57,434 nt of DNA from Gemmatimonadota bacterium (GCA_031127085.1 JARIEY010000003.1:1-57434), one strand, 5' to 3'. Shown: positions 27,204 to 36,150, counted from the stretch's first letter. Program-made: numbers and translations. The notes: generated by a model from the sequence alone, not told the origin.

Positions 27204-27836
27204 ATGCCAACACTGACCCCCGGACATTTTGCCAGCCCCGACGGCCTGACCCGCTGCTTCTGGTGCGCCGCCGACCCGCTCTACGTGCACTATCACGACA
27301 CCGAGTGGGGCTTTCCGGTGCGCGATGATCCGCGCCTCTTCGAAAAGATCACGCTCGAGGGCTTTCAAAGTGGGCTGAGTTGGCTCACGATCCTGCGCAA
27401 GCGGGAGAACTTCCGTGCGGCCTTCGACCAGTTCGACATTGAGAAAGTCGCCCGCTACACCCCGCGCACGGTGGAGCGGCTGCTGACGAACGCGGGCATC
27501 GTGCGGCACCGCGGCAAGATCGAGAGCACCATCAACAACGCGCGCCGCTGCGCCGACCTTGTGGACCGCGAAGGCTCACTCGCGCATTTCGTCTGGCGTT
27601 TCGAGCCCGAACCGGCATCGCGTCCGAAGCGGCTTACCTGGGATATCCTGCGCACGATGGCCACCACCCCGGAATCCACCGCGCTCTCCAAGGAACTGAA
27701 GCAGCGCGGATGGACCTTTGTGGGCCCCACCACGATGTACGCCTTCATGCAGGCGATGGGACTGGTGAACGACCACCTGCACGGGTGCGATGTCCGCGCG
27801 CACGCCGAGGCGGCGCGCGCAGGCCACAGCGACTAA
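27204..27836 (+). CDS. tag: DNA-3-methyladenine glycosylase I
   Basis: Base-excision repair enzyme that removes 3-methyladenine. RCFWCAADPLYVHYHDTEWG at 17-36 supplies the conserved Cys, His and Glu-Trp. FQSGLSWLTILRKRENF and GRAAF-like helices follow, and HLHGCDVRAH near the C-terminus supplies the second half of the zinc site. The length of 210 residues is slightly longer than in enterics. It converges tightly with the helicase gene (8 bp between stops). Confidence 0.95.
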   Translation: MPTLTPGHFASPDGLTRCFWCAADPLYVHYHDTEWGFPVRDDPRLFEKITLEGFQSGLSWLTILRKRENFRAAFDQFDIEKVARYTPRTVERLLTNAGIVRHRGKIESTINNARRCADLVDREGSLAHFVWRFEPEPASRPKRLTWDILRTMATTPESTALSKELKQRGWTFVGPTTMYAFMQAMGLVNDHLHGCDVRAHAEAARAGHSD

Positions 27837-27844
27837 GCGGTCGT

Positions 27845-29530
27845 CTACGCCTGGTCGCGCCGGACGCGCACCTTCTTCCCCTTGATGGTGCTCGCCGACA
27901 GCTTGGCGATGATATACCCGGCCTTGTCCTCCGGCACCTCGACGATCGAGTGCCGATCGCCAATCTGCACGGCGCCAATCTGCGCGATGGGAATGTTGGC
28001 CTCGCCGGCAATGGCGCCGACAATGTCGCCCGGGCGGATCTTCAGCTTGCGCCCAGCGCCGATATACAACCGGGCCACAGCGGCACCACCCACCTTGCCG
28101 GCGTGCTCCCGGCGTGACTGACGCGCCGGACGCGGGGTGTGCGCGTCCCGGTCCCCGCCGCGGGGCACGACGCTGGGAATCTCCACCGGCTCCTGATCGC
28201 TCTCGCTCTTGCGGGCCACCATCCGAATGGCCGCTGCCGCAATGTCCATCACGTCGTGCTCCTCCGCGAGCTGCTCAACGATGGGACGATACCGGTCAAC
28301 ATCCTCGTTGGTCAGGATCGCGACGACCTGATCGCGCAGTTGCTCCAACTTGCGGGTGCGCAGGTCGGCGACCGACGGCACCGTGCCAATCTCGATCTTC
28401 TGCCCCGTGGCCGCTTCGATGCTGCGCAAAATCCGGTGCTCACGCGGCTCGGCCAGCGTGATGGCCACCCCCTCGCGCCCCGCACGGCCGGTGCGGCCGA
28501 TGCGATGCGTGTAGCTCTCCGACTCCCACGGCACGTCAAAGTTCACCACGTGCGTCACGTGCTTCACGTCGAGGCCGCGCGCCGCCACGTCCGTGGCAAT
28601 CAGCAGATCGCTCCCCCGCGACCGAAAGCGCTTCATCACGCGGTCGCGCTGATCCTGGCTCAATCCGCCGTGCAGCGCCTCGGCGCGATACCCGTGTGCA
28701 ACCAGCGTTTCGGTGAGCTGATCCACCTCCGTGCGCGTCCGGCAGAAGACCATCGCGCTTTCCGGCGCTTCGACATCCAGCACGCGGGCGAGTGCTGCCA
28801 TCTTGTGCGCTCGCGGCACGAGGTACGCCACTTGGCGCACCTTGGCCGTCTCGCCGGGCGCCGTCGCCGGACGCTCGATGCGGATGACCACGGGATCCTT
28901 GAGATGCGCCTTGGCGATCGCCGTGATCCGCGCCGGAATCGTCGCGCTGAAGAGCGCCGTTTGCCGGGTCGCCGGCAGTTCGCTCAGAATCGCCTCGAGG
29001 TCCTCGGCGAACCCCATATCGAGCATCTCATCCGCCTCATCGAGCACGACCGTCTTCACGTGATCGAGATGCAGCGTCTTCCGGCGGATATGATCGAGCG
29101 CGCGCCCCGGTGTGGCGATCACCACATCGACCCCGCGCTTGAGCGAGCGAATCTGCTGCTCCATCGACGCGCCGCCGTACAGCGAGATCACCGCCGCCCC
29201 AAACGGACGACCGTAGCGATGGACGGCCTCGGCCACCTGCATCGCGAGTTCGCGCGTGGGAACCAGCACCAGCGCCGCCAGCCGCGCGCGCGGCGCGGCG
29301 GTGGGATCGATGCGATGCAGCAAGGGGAGGGCAAACGCGGCGGTCTTGCCGGTGCCGGTCGCCGCCATCGCCAACACGTCCTTGCCTTCCAGCAGGACGG
29401 GAATCGTGGCGCGCTGCACCGGGGTTGGTTCTTCATAGCCGAGCGCGGTCAGCGCATCGAGCAGTCGCGGGTCGAGGCCGAGCGCGGCAAAGCCCGCCTC
29501 CGGGGTACTGCTCGTCGTCTTCTTGGTCAT
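27845..29530 (-). CDS. deaD: DEAD-box ATP-dependent RNA helicase with DbpA-type RNA-binding domain
   Basis: 561 residues. The Q motif YEEPTPVQ, motif I AATGTGKT, PTRELAMQ, DEAD (in LDEADEMLDMG), SAT, ATDVAARGLD and HRIGRTGRAGREG are all intact. The last 75 residues (RLYIGAGRKLKIRPGDIVGA and following) form the DbpA RNA-binding domain used by CsdA/DbpA helicases. The role is RNA unwinding in ribosome assembly or mRNA decay, often at low temperature. Apparently monocistronic, with a hairpin just upstream. Confidence 0.94.
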   Translation of the reverse strand: MTKKTTSSTPEAGFAALGLDPRLLDALTALGYEEPTPVQRATIPVLLEGKDVLAMAATGTGKTAAFALPLLHRIDPTAAPRARLAALVLVPTRELAMQVAEAVHRYGRPFGAAVISLYGGASMEQQIRSLKRGVDVVIATPGRALDHIRRKTLHLDHVKTVVLDEADEMLDMGFAEDLEAILSELPATRQTALFSATIPARITAIAKAHLKDPVVIRIERPATAPGETAKVRQVAYLVPRAHKMAALARVLDVEAPESAMVFCRTRTEVDQLTETLVAHGYRAEALHGGLSQDQRDRVMKRFRSRGSDLLIATDVAARGLDVKHVTHVVNFDVPWESESYTHRIGRTGRAGREGVAITLAEPREHRILRSIEAATGQKIEIGTVPSVADLRTRKLEQLRDQVVAILTNEDVDRYRPIVEQLAEEHDVMDIAAAAIRMVARKSESDQEPVEIPSVVPRGGDRDAHTPRPARQSRREHAGKVGGAAVARLYIGAGRKLKIRPGDIVGAIAGEANIPIAQIGAVQIGDRHSIVEVPEDKAGYIIAKLSASTIKGKKVRVRRDQA

Positions 29531-29544
29531 AGTGAAAGCTAGTC

Positions 29545-29576
29545 ACCTCGGGGCACGGCTCCTAATGCCCCGAGGT
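29545..29576 (-). terminator. Hairpin terminator between OMP gene and deaD
   Basis: An 11-bp stem (29545-29555 with 29566-29576) with a 10-base loop lies after the outer-membrane protein stop (29634) and 15 bp before the deaD start on the same strand. It may end the OMP transcript or lie in the deaD leader. Confidence 0.6.
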
Positions 29577-29633
29577 ACCCGCCATCACGCCGACGTCCAC
29601 TGCATCCGGCGACACGCCGGACTCTGACGCCCC

Positions 29634-30200
29634 TTATTTGCCGCCGAGCAGGTAGTAACTCACGCCCACCGAGACACGCGACCCCGTCGCTTCAACCCGT
29701 GACGTGCTGTAACCGTGGGTGTCATTGAACTTGCCAAAGGTCCAGAGCACCCCGCCGTCGATCGCGAGCTTGGAGGTCAGCATGAACTGGCCAGTCAGGC
29801 CGGCCGTCGGGTTCATCCCGCTGAAGTCGAAGTCGCCTGAGGTGCCATTGTAGAACCGCGAGCTGGTGGTGCGCCCCGTGAGGCCGGCCGTCAGGTAGGT
29901 CTTCGCCGGGCCGAGGCCAATGAATGACATGCGCCCCAACAAGTCCCACTGCCCGAGTTCGGTATCACCCGCCGACGCGCCCAGTGTGTTCTTGTCGTAG
30001 TTCACCAGAATGCCCAGGGAACTCCCAAGCATCAGTCCGGCGTGCACGCCAAACCCGGAGCCAAAGTCCAGGTTGTCGGCGGCGTCCCGGTAGGTCAGCG
30101 ATGCACCGGTGGCCTGCGCACCGACGAAGAGCCCCGTTTGCGCGCGAGCGGGAAGGGCCGCGCACCATGTCAGTGCGACGAGGAGAAGTGTCTTTTTCAT
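29634..30200 (-). CDS. Small outer-membrane beta-barrel protein
   Basis: 188 residues with a classic signal peptide (MKKTLLLVALTWCAALPARAQ). About eight alternating amphipathic strands with glycine and aromatic residues follow, and the last strand is VSVGVSYYLLGG. This is the OmpA/OmpW-like 8-strand barrel architecture; no C-terminal peptidoglycan-binding domain is present. Transport or adhesion roles cannot be told apart from sequence. It lies 54 bp after the aldolase gene stop on the same strand, with its own terminator after it. Confidence 0.8.
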   Translation of the reverse strand: MKKTLLLVALTWCAALPARAQTGLFVGAQATGASLTYRDAADNLDFGSGFGVHAGLMLGSSLGILVNYDKNTLGASAGDTELGQWDLLGRMSFIGLGPAKTYLTAGLTGRTTSSRFYNGTSGDFDFSGMNPTAGLTGQFMLTSKLAIDGGVLWTFGKFNDTHGYSTSRVEATGSRVSVGVSYYLLGGK

Positions 30201-30254
30201 AGGTCCTCCGAATGGATTCCAGGGAAACCGTACGGCGTCCAGTTGTTGTAACCC

Positions 30255-30857
30255 TTACCCCGCCCGATCGATCCCGACCACGACCCACGTGTGCCCTGTG
30301 GCGATGTACGGCGCCACGCGCTCTGGGGTCATCCCGAAAATGCCGACCGGAACGGCGGCTGTCTCACAGGCGCGTTCGATGATCCGCACGGCGTCGTGAA
30401 AAGCCGGCGCCTCGAACTGCTCTGGAATCCCCAGACTCCTGGTCAGATCGTACGGACCAATCAGCACCCACTCGATACCCGGCACCGCGACAATCGCGGT
30501 GATGTGTTCCACCGCGGCGGCGCTTTCCGCCTGCACCACGACACGCGCTGCTGGCCACGCCGAGTCGCGCACCACGCGCACGCTCTCGGCTGCCTGCTCC
30601 GCCGTGTCGACATTGGGAACGATGATTCCCGCCGCACCGTGCGCGAGCGCGTGTGTGATGAGCGCTTCGTCCAACGCACGCACGCGGGCGTAGGCCGGCA
30701 GGCGGCCGCGTATCCCGCGCAGCATCGCCGCCATCTCGTCGAGCCCAACACTGGCATGCTCGCCGTCGAGCATCAGCCAGTCGAGCGGCGACGAACACAG
30801 GCGATCCAGGATCGCCTGGTCGGTGCTGCGCACGAGCGTCGCGGTCCGTACGGTCAT
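30255..30857 (-). CDS. HpcH/HpaI-type aldolase family protein
   Basis: 200 residues, shorter than the usual 250. WLMLDGEHASVGLDEM, AYARVRALDE, GAAGIIVPNVDTAEQA and LIGPYDLTRSLGIP match the 2-oxo acid aldolase/HpcH barrel, including the metal-site Asp in GPYDL. The usual Glu-Thr at the other metal ligand reads QAES. The probable reaction is cleavage or formation of 4-hydroxy-2-oxo acids; substrate unknown. It begins 13 bp after the terC stop and is likely co-transcribed with it. Confidence 0.8.
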   Translation of the reverse strand: MTVRTATLVRSTDQAILDRLCSSPLDWLMLDGEHASVGLDEMAAMLRGIRGRLPAYARVRALDEALITHALAHGAAGIIVPNVDTAEQAAESVRVVRDSAWPAARVVVQAESAAAVEHITAIVAVPGIEWVLIGPYDLTRSLGIPEQFEAPAFHDAVRIIERACETAAVPVGIFGMTPERVAPYIATGHTWVVVGIDRAG

Positions 30858-30870
30858 CAGGCGACGCGCT

Positions 30871-31863
30871 TCACGCGGCGGGTGTCGTGGAGCGACTGCC
30901 CCAGTTGCTCGCCACCGCACCGGCCAGCAGGATGCCTGCAACCAGCCCCAACATCCAGAAGTTCAGGCTCTCGCCAATCAGCGCGCGCAGCCATCCACCG
31001 GCCAGCATCTTCACGCCGACGAGGGCAAGGATCAGCGACAGCGACACCTTGAGGTACTTGAACCGTTCGATCAACCCCGCCAGTCCGAAGTACAGCGAAC
31101 GCAAGCACAGGATGGCGAAGACATTCGACGTGAAGACGAGGAACGGATCGGCGGTGATGGCAAAGATCGCCGGGATGCTGTCGACCGCGAAGATCAGATC
31201 GGTGGTCTCCACCAGCACCAACGCCACCGCCAACGGGGTCAGCCAACGACGCCCGTTGATCATCACGGTGAAATGGGATCCGTGAAACTCGTCGGTAATC
31301 GGGAAGTACTTGCGCAGCTGCCGCATTACCCACGTTTCGCCCGGCGCATCCTCTTCCGTCGTGGTGAAGAGCATCCGCACGCCAGTGTACACCAGGAACG
31401 CGCCGAAGACGTAGAGGACCCAGTGATAGCGCGCGACCAGCGCCGCGCCGACGCCAATCATCGCACCACGCATCACCAGCGCACCGAGAATGCCCCAGAA
31501 GAGCACGCGGTGCTGCAGGTGCACGGGAATCCGCAGGTGGGCAAAGATCAACGCGATCACGAACACGTTGTCCATGCTCAACGACAGTTCGATCACATAG
31601 CCGGTGAGAAATTTCACCGCGGCCAATCGGCCGTCGTTGACCTGCTTGTCCACCGCGTCGACGTGATTGCCCAACCCAAGCCAGTGGTTGTGGTAACTCA
31701 CCCACACCACCGCGGTGAAGACCAGCGCCAACGCCATCACGCCGCCCGTGAAGAGCAACGCCTCTTTCATCGAGGGCGCGTGCGCCTTCTTGTTGAACAC
31801 GCCGAGATCGAGCGCCAGCAGGATGACGACAAACGTGATGAACCCGCTCCACGCCCATATCAT
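30871..31863 (-). CDS. TerC/Alx family integral membrane protein
   Basis: 330 residues with about nine membrane segments. Family hallmarks are ELSLSMDNVFVIALIF and the matching second repeat LVETTDLIFAVDSIPAIFAI, which carry the acidic residues conserved across TerC. The family is linked to manganese export and metal loading of secreted proteins, and to tellurite or pH response in older work. No other ter genes are nearby, so metal homeostasis is the better guess. It lies between the ArsC-like gene and the aldolase gene on one strand. Confidence 0.93.
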   Translation of the reverse strand: MIWAWSGFITFVVILLALDLGVFNKKAHAPSMKEALLFTGGVMALALVFTAVVWVSYHNHWLGLGNHVDAVDKQVNDGRLAAVKFLTGYVIELSLSMDNVFVIALIFAHLRIPVHLQHRVLFWGILGALVMRGAMIGVGAALVARYHWVLYVFGAFLVYTGVRMLFTTTEEDAPGETWVMRQLRKYFPITDEFHGSHFTVMINGRRWLTPLAVALVLVETTDLIFAVDSIPAIFAITADPFLVFTSNVFAILCLRSLYFGLAGLIERFKYLKVSLSLILALVGVKMLAGGWLRALIGESLNFWMLGLVAGILLAGAVASNWGSRSTTPAA

Positions 31864-31900
31864 CAGAACGCACCTTGCATGCTACTGCTCCCTGCCAGCA

Positions 31901-32269
31901 TCAGGCCCCCGACACGGACTTCGCCGCGTCAATCCATTGTTTCCACTCGGCACTCGCGTCGCCGACCGTCACTTTCTGCTGCCATCGAACCAGCGGCATC
32001 ACGAGCAGCATAGGCTCCTCGGCCAGCTTTTCAATCCACCGCGCATCATCGAGACGGGCGACCCCCAAGCCGAGTTCGGCGTAGCGGCGGCTCGACTTAT
32101 CGATCAAACGCGTGACCCCGAACTTCTGCACCCACTTCTGCAACTCGCCCTTGCTGGCGGCCCGTTCCTTGAGTTCCACAAAGTGCACTCGAATGCGCCG
32201 CTCGGCGAAGAAGCGCTGTGCCGCTCGTGTCTCTTTGGACTTCGCAGTGCCGAAGATCTGGACTTCCAT
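31901..32269 (-). CDS. ArsC/Spx-like protein lacking cysteine
   Basis: 122 residues with the ArsC/Spx thioredoxin-like pattern: MEVQIFGTAKSKETRAAQRFF takes the place of the usual Cys-containing loop, and VMPLVRW is at the position of the family's P-L-V/I-R segment. There is no cysteine anywhere in the protein, so arsenate reduction through the usual thiol is not possible. It may be a binding or regulatory protein, as Spx is. TATAAT on the minus strand (complement of 32332-32337) could be its -10 box. terC follows 37 bp downstream. Confidence 0.8.
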   Translation of the reverse strand: MEVQIFGTAKSKETRAAQRFFAERRIRVHFVELKERAASKGELQKWVQKFGVTRLIDKSSRRYAELGLGVARLDDARWIEKLAEEPMLLVMPLVRWQQKVTVGDASAEWKQWIDAAKSVSGA

Positions 32270-32406
32270 GGCTCCCTGAGTACAGGAACTGACAGGGTCA
32301 GGTTCTTGGGGCCTGATCGTCGAATGTCTCTATTATAGTTGTAGACACTTCTCGCTCCTACAGCGAAGCACCTGCGGCTTGCACCACATCGGCGACTTCA
32401 CCCCTC

Positions 32407-33384
32407 ATGCCTGAGCTGACCTCTTCGTATCGCCCCGCGTGGTGGCTCCCCGGCGCACACCTTCCCACGATCTGGGGAAAGAAGGGGCGCAAGCAGGCTC
32501 CGGTTCACGACCGATTGGAACGCTGGATCACCCCCGACGGTGATCATCTGTCGATCGCTCGTGCCGGCAGCATCCAACCGGGGCGACCACACCTGCTTGT
32601 GCTTCACGGCCTTGAAGGGACCGTTGCGTCGAATTACGCCCAGGGTTTAATGGCGCAGGCCAGGTCGCGTGGATGGTCAGCCGACTTGATGCTCTTTCGC
32701 GGGTGCGACGGGGAGATCAACCAGGCACGCCGTCTATACCACTCCGGTGAGACCACAGACCTCGACTTCGTCGTACAGACGCTTGTCGCGTCGAACCCAA
32801 CGATTGACCTCCGACTCGTTGGGGTCTCGCTCGGCGGCAATGTTCTGATGAAGTGGCTGGGGGAGTCATCAGAATCGCTTGTTTCCAACGTTCGACGTGC
32901 CGCTGGAGTTTCCGTACCCTACGACCTGGCGGCCGGCAGCCGGTACCTCGAGTGTACGATGGGACAGAAGTACGTCGATCACTTCATGGCGTCCCTCAAA
33001 TCAAAGACCCGCGCTAAACGCGCTGCCTATCCTGACCTCTGTGACTGGAACACGATGGAGGCGGCCAAAACATTCTGGGATTTTGATGACTGCGTGACCG
33101 GTCCCGTGCACGGTTTTTCAGGCGCGGCTGACTATTACACCAGGTCGTCCTCAATCCGTTTCCTTGCATCCATTCGGCGCCCGGTGCTGCTCTTTAGCGC
33201 CTACGACGATCCCTTCCTGCCACCACATGTCCTTGATGATGTTCGTAAGTTGTCTTACGACAACGAGTTCTTGAACGTCGAGTTCTCCAAGCGCGGCGGA
33301 CACGTGGGCTGGGTAGAAGGCCTTCCGTGGGCACCGAGGTACCATATGGAAGAACGTGTGATAGAGTGGCTCAATAATGAGTAA
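32407..33384 (+). CDS. YheT-type alpha/beta hydrolase
   Basis: 325 residues. YRPAWWLPGAHLPTIW at the start and LFRGCDGEINQARRLYHSGE are diagnostic of the YheT/ABHD1-3 family. The nucleophile is Ser in VGVSLGGNVLMKW, the Asp is in SAYDDPFLP and the His is in KRGGHVGWVEG. Probable esterase or lipase acting on lipids. No Shine-Dalgarno is visible before the ATG. Base composition of the gene, and especially of its 3' flank (33385-33440), is more AT-rich than its neighbours, which may mean recent acquisition. Confidence 0.9.
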   Translation: MPELTSSYRPAWWLPGAHLPTIWGKKGRKQAPVHDRLERWITPDGDHLSIARAGSIQPGRPHLLVLHGLEGTVASNYAQGLMAQARSRGWSADLMLFRGCDGEINQARRLYHSGETTDLDFVVQTLVASNPTIDLRLVGVSLGGNVLMKWLGESSESLVSNVRRAAGVSVPYDLAAGSRYLECTMGQKYVDHFMASLKSKTRAKRAAYPDLCDWNTMEAAKTFWDFDDCVTGPVHGFSGAADYYTRSSSIRFLASIRRPVLLFSAYDDPFLPPHVLDDVRKLSYDNEFLNVEFSKRGGHVGWVEGLPWAPRYHMEERVIEWLNNE

Positions 33385-33442
33385 TATTAACTGCGGTTTT
33401 TAACATCTCAGCGTTGAGTTTAATTACCGTTTTCACGCTGAC

Positions 33443-34465
33443 TTATGGTTTCTTCCACGGCTCAGGACGGACGAGCAGTTCTGCTACTGTCACGAGCGTG
33501 GCTCCTGCCCAGGCGCTGGGAACGCTGCGGATAAACGTTACCATTCCATCCTTCGGTGCGCGCACGTCAGCGATCTTGCGACCCCAGTAGTCTGACGTGA
33601 AGCCGATTGCCTGGCCTGCCTTCACGCGCGCCCCGCGGTCCACAACGGCGCTCCAGAACACGTTACTGTCGGCGCGCACCCGAGCGTCATCGCCCAGCCA
33701 TGTCACCCGCAAAGGCGCCGGCTTGGCCCGCTGAAGCATACCAAGCTGCCCGAGGACCCCCAGGATCCCGTCCTCGAGCAAACGAATATCAGAAACATCT
33801 GTTCTGGCCCAACGCCCTGCCGCTGCAACAATGGCCACCTTCCCGAGCGACAGCGCGTAGCCGCTGGCGCTGCGCGTGCTGGCCGGGTTCTTCACGTCCA
33901 GATTTCGGACGATGATGTGATCAAGCCCCATGGCGCGGCACAGCTCGAGCGCCACGCTGTCCTGCGCAGCATTCCCGGTTCTGGTCCAGTACGAGTACGG
34001 ACGCAGGTTTTCGTCGATATCCCCGTTGTGCAGGTCAATCACGACATCCGCCTTGGCAATCACATCCCGAGCGATCACGTCGAGGACGCGCTCGGTTTGC
34101 GTCCCGGTCGCCTTGCCCGGGTAGTTGCCGTTCATCGACTTCTCGTCCACGGGATTCATATGAACGCGCATCCGTTCAAATGAGGCCCGGTTGATTAGCG
34201 GCACCACAATCACCGTCCCGCTGAGTTTGGCCGCATCGATTCGCGGAATCACCGCCTGCGCCGCGAGAATGCTCGCGTATTCTGTACCGTGCGCCCCGCT
34301 CAAAACCGCCACGGTGCGTCCGGACTTGGCGCCGTGGATGGTGGCCACCGGCACCCACGTCGCCGAATCGCTACCGGCCGCAATCTCGAGACGCGTGTAT
34401 GTCACGCCGGGTGATTGCGCAGGGAGCGCGACTGCCAGCAACAGGGCGAGGAGGAGCGCACGCAT
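33443..34465 (-). CDS. Exported succinylglutamate desuccinylase/aspartoacylase-type (M14-like) zinc enzyme
   Basis: 340 residues with a signal peptide (MRALLLALLLAVALPAQ). Zinc ligands are seen in LSGAHGTEYASI (His and Glu) and VIDLHNGDIDENL (His). A C-terminal beta-rich domain (GARVKAGQAIGFTSDYWG) is typical of AstE/AspA-like proteins. It is probably an amidohydrolase or carboxypeptidase acting outside the cytoplasm on small acylated or peptide substrates. It is divergent from the dienelactone hydrolase gene. Confidence 0.88.
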   Translation of the reverse strand: MRALLLALLLAVALPAQSPGVTYTRLEIAAGSDSATWVPVATIHGAKSGRTVAVLSGAHGTEYASILAAQAVIPRIDAAKLSGTVIVVPLINRASFERMRVHMNPVDEKSMNGNYPGKATGTQTERVLDVIARDVIAKADVVIDLHNGDIDENLRPYSYWTRTGNAAQDSVALELCRAMGLDHIIVRNLDVKNPASTRSASGYALSLGKVAIVAAAGRWARTDVSDIRLLEDGILGVLGQLGMLQRAKPAPLRVTWLGDDARVRADSNVFWSAVVDRGARVKAGQAIGFTSDYWGRKIADVRAPKDGMVTFIRSVPSAWAGATLVTVAELLVRPEPWKKP

Positions 34466-34624
34466 AGGAGTCTCTCTCAGAAGGAAGAAGGCGCGCCGTG
34501 TTGCCGCTCCAAGCGGCCGGTCCGCGCAGCACACCCTCAAGATTGGCGTCGCACGCGCACTCCGTGCAACATTCCCTGCTGAGTTTGCGTTGTCCGCCTA
34601 TACCGAAAACCGAGGAGCCCCCCC

Positions 34625-35545
34625 ATGCGTTCACGTGCGCTCATCGCGCTCGCCGCCTTTGCTGCGGCCTGCTCGCACGAACCGGCCAACCAGTCCGCCA
34701 GCACCGCCAACGTCGACCCGCATAGCGGGCACGTGATGGAAGTATCCGGCGCGGCGGTGGCTGACCCGATGTCCACCACACAGGGGACAGCTGGCATCCC
34801 GGCCGGCGCCGCAGATGCCGCGGCCCGCCTCGCCGCGTCGCCCCGCCACGGCGAGTGGGTGAAGGTGGCCTGGACTCCGGGCTCCGCCGACTCCCTGATG
34901 GCGTGGATCGTGTACCCGGAAAAGAAGATCAAGGCGCCGGTTGTCGTGGTGATCCACGAGATCTTCGGCCTGTCCACCTGGGTTCGCGGTGTCACCGACC
35001 AACTCGCCGCTGATGGCTTCATTGCCATCGCCCCCGATCTCCTCTCACGCGTGCGTGGCGGTCCGTCGGCCGACGAACTCCCCAGCGACAGCGCGCGCAA
35101 GCTGATTCAGGGGGTCAACGTGGCGGAGATGAACCGTGGCGTCGCCGCCGTCGCCAACTATGGCATGGCGCTTCCCGCCGCCAGCAAGAAGTACGGCGTG
35201 GTCGGCTATTGCTGGGGCGGCTCCGCCACGTTCAATCACGCGGTCTTCAACCAGAAGGGGCTCGGGGCAGCCGTTGTCTATTACGGCACCTCAGCCGCGC
35301 GCGACTCGATGCCCAAGATTCAGGCCCCAGTGCTCGGCTTGTACGGCGGCAACGATGCGCGCGTCAACGCAACCATCGGCTGGGCCGACAGCACGATGAA
35401 GACGCTCAACAAGAGCTACACCTTCAGCATCTTCGAGGGCGCGGGACACGGCTTCCTGCGTGCGCAGGATCAGCCGCTCAACCTGGAGGCCGCCAAGAAG
35501 GCGTGGCCCCAGACGCTGGCCTTCTTCCGAGATAACCTCAAATAG
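34625..35545 (+). CDS. Dienelactone hydrolase family lipoprotein
   Basis: 306 residues with lipobox FAAACS, so anchored outside the cytoplasm. VVVIHEIFGLSTWVRGVTDQ and FIAIAPDLLS are family signatures. The nucleophile is Cys in GYCWGGSATF; Asp is in GGNDARVNA and His in GAGHGFLRAQDQ, the Cys-Asp-His triad. Hydrolysis of lactones or esters is expected, with the true substrate unknown. GAGGAG lies seven bases before the ATG. A strong hairpin follows the stop. Confidence 0.92.
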   Translation: MRSRALIALAAFAAACSHEPANQSASTANVDPHSGHVMEVSGAAVADPMSTTQGTAGIPAGAADAAARLAASPRHGEWVKVAWTPGSADSLMAWIVYPEKKIKAPVVVVIHEIFGLSTWVRGVTDQLAADGFIAIAPDLLSRVRGGPSADELPSDSARKLIQGVNVAEMNRGVAAVANYGMALPAASKKYGVVGYCWGGSATFNHAVFNQKGLGAAVVYYGTSAARDSMPKIQAPVLGLYGGNDARVNATIGWADSTMKTLNKSYTFSIFEGAGHGFLRAQDQPLNLEAAKKAWPQTLAFFRDNLK

Positions 35546-35554
35546 CCGCGCCAT

Positions 35555-35594
35555 CCCCCGCGGAAATCACCAACACGCCGGATTTCCGCGGGGG
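35555..35594 (+). terminator. Hairpin terminator after the dienelactone hydrolase gene
   Basis: A perfect 14-bp stem (35555-35568 with 35581-35594) and a 12-base loop lie 9 bp after the stop codon. No T-run follows; the GC-rich 15-bp repeat array begins ten bases later. Confidence 0.75.
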
Positions 35595-35604
35595 CGGGTG
35601 CTTG

Positions 35605-35712
35605 CACGCCCGCAGCGCGCACGCCCGCAGCGCGCACGCCCGCAGCGCGCACGCCCGCAGCGCGCACGCCCGCAGCGCGCACGCCCGCAGCGCGCACGCC
35701 CGCAGCACACAG
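35605..35712. repeat. 15-bp GC-rich tandem repeat
   Basis: Six perfect and one degenerate head-to-tail copies of cacgcccgcagcgcg fill the space between two convergent genes. It ends within ten bases of the hypothetical gene's stop. Open frames through it (RARPQ or CALRA repeats) have no start signal and are not genes. Confidence 0.95.
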
Positions 35713-35719
35713 CGCGCGC

Positions 35720-36034
35720 TTAGGCGGCGGGACCTTCCGTGAACCGTTCCCGCTCGGCCATGGCGTAGATCTGCAGCCACTCCGGCCAGTTGCCGGACAG
35801 GTCAAAGAAGTCGTCGAAGTAGACCAGGCCGCGCCCCTCGAGTTCGGCGATCACCTGCGCGAGCCCCTGCGCATCGAACACCGGCCCGACGGCAATCAGG
35901 TCGCCCTCCACGCGGAACTCCTCATCGGTCAGGTGCAGAGCCGTGTCGAAATCGGCACGCGCCAGGGCATACTGCTCGAAAGCGCGCTTGCGAATGAGTA
36001 GCGTGGGCGCGGCGTGCGAAAGCTGAAGAGGCAT
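35720..36034 (-). CDS. Small conserved-looking hypothetical protein
   Basis: 104 residues, soluble and acidic, with no signal or membrane segment. Notable stretches are RADFDTALHLTDEEFRVEGDLIAVG and LVYFDDFFDLSGNWPEWLQIYAM. Codon use is typical of the genome, which supports a real gene. The ATG at 36034 is preferred; the longer frame to 36166 would cover an inverted-repeat promoter region. It is divergent from mnmG. I do not recognise a family. Confidence 0.65.
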   Translation of the reverse strand: MPLQLSHAAPTLLIRKRAFEQYALARADFDTALHLTDEEFRVEGDLIAVGPVFDAQGLAQVIAELEGRGLVYFDDFFDLSGNWPEWLQIYAMAERERFTEGPAA

Positions 36035-36150
36035 AACGGGATGCGCTGGAAGTGGAGACCAGGAGGCAAGGCGCCTTATCGCGCCTTCAGGCGCATCTTG
36101 GCGCCTTGCGGCACGAGTAGTTGATAGCGGGTTGTACCGGTGAGGGCAAC

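Noticed and set aside
28139-29542. 467-codon open frame antisense to the DEAD-box helicase
   Set aside because: It mirrors an unmistakable helicase gene and has no recognisable domain or ribosome site.
30857-31873. 338-codon minus-strand frame overlapping terC in another frame
   Set aside because: The terC frame has the diagnostic membrane motifs; the other frame is a shadow.
35538-35805. Frames encoding CALRA or RARPQ repeats
   Set aside because: They are translations of the 15-bp tandem repeat with no start signals.
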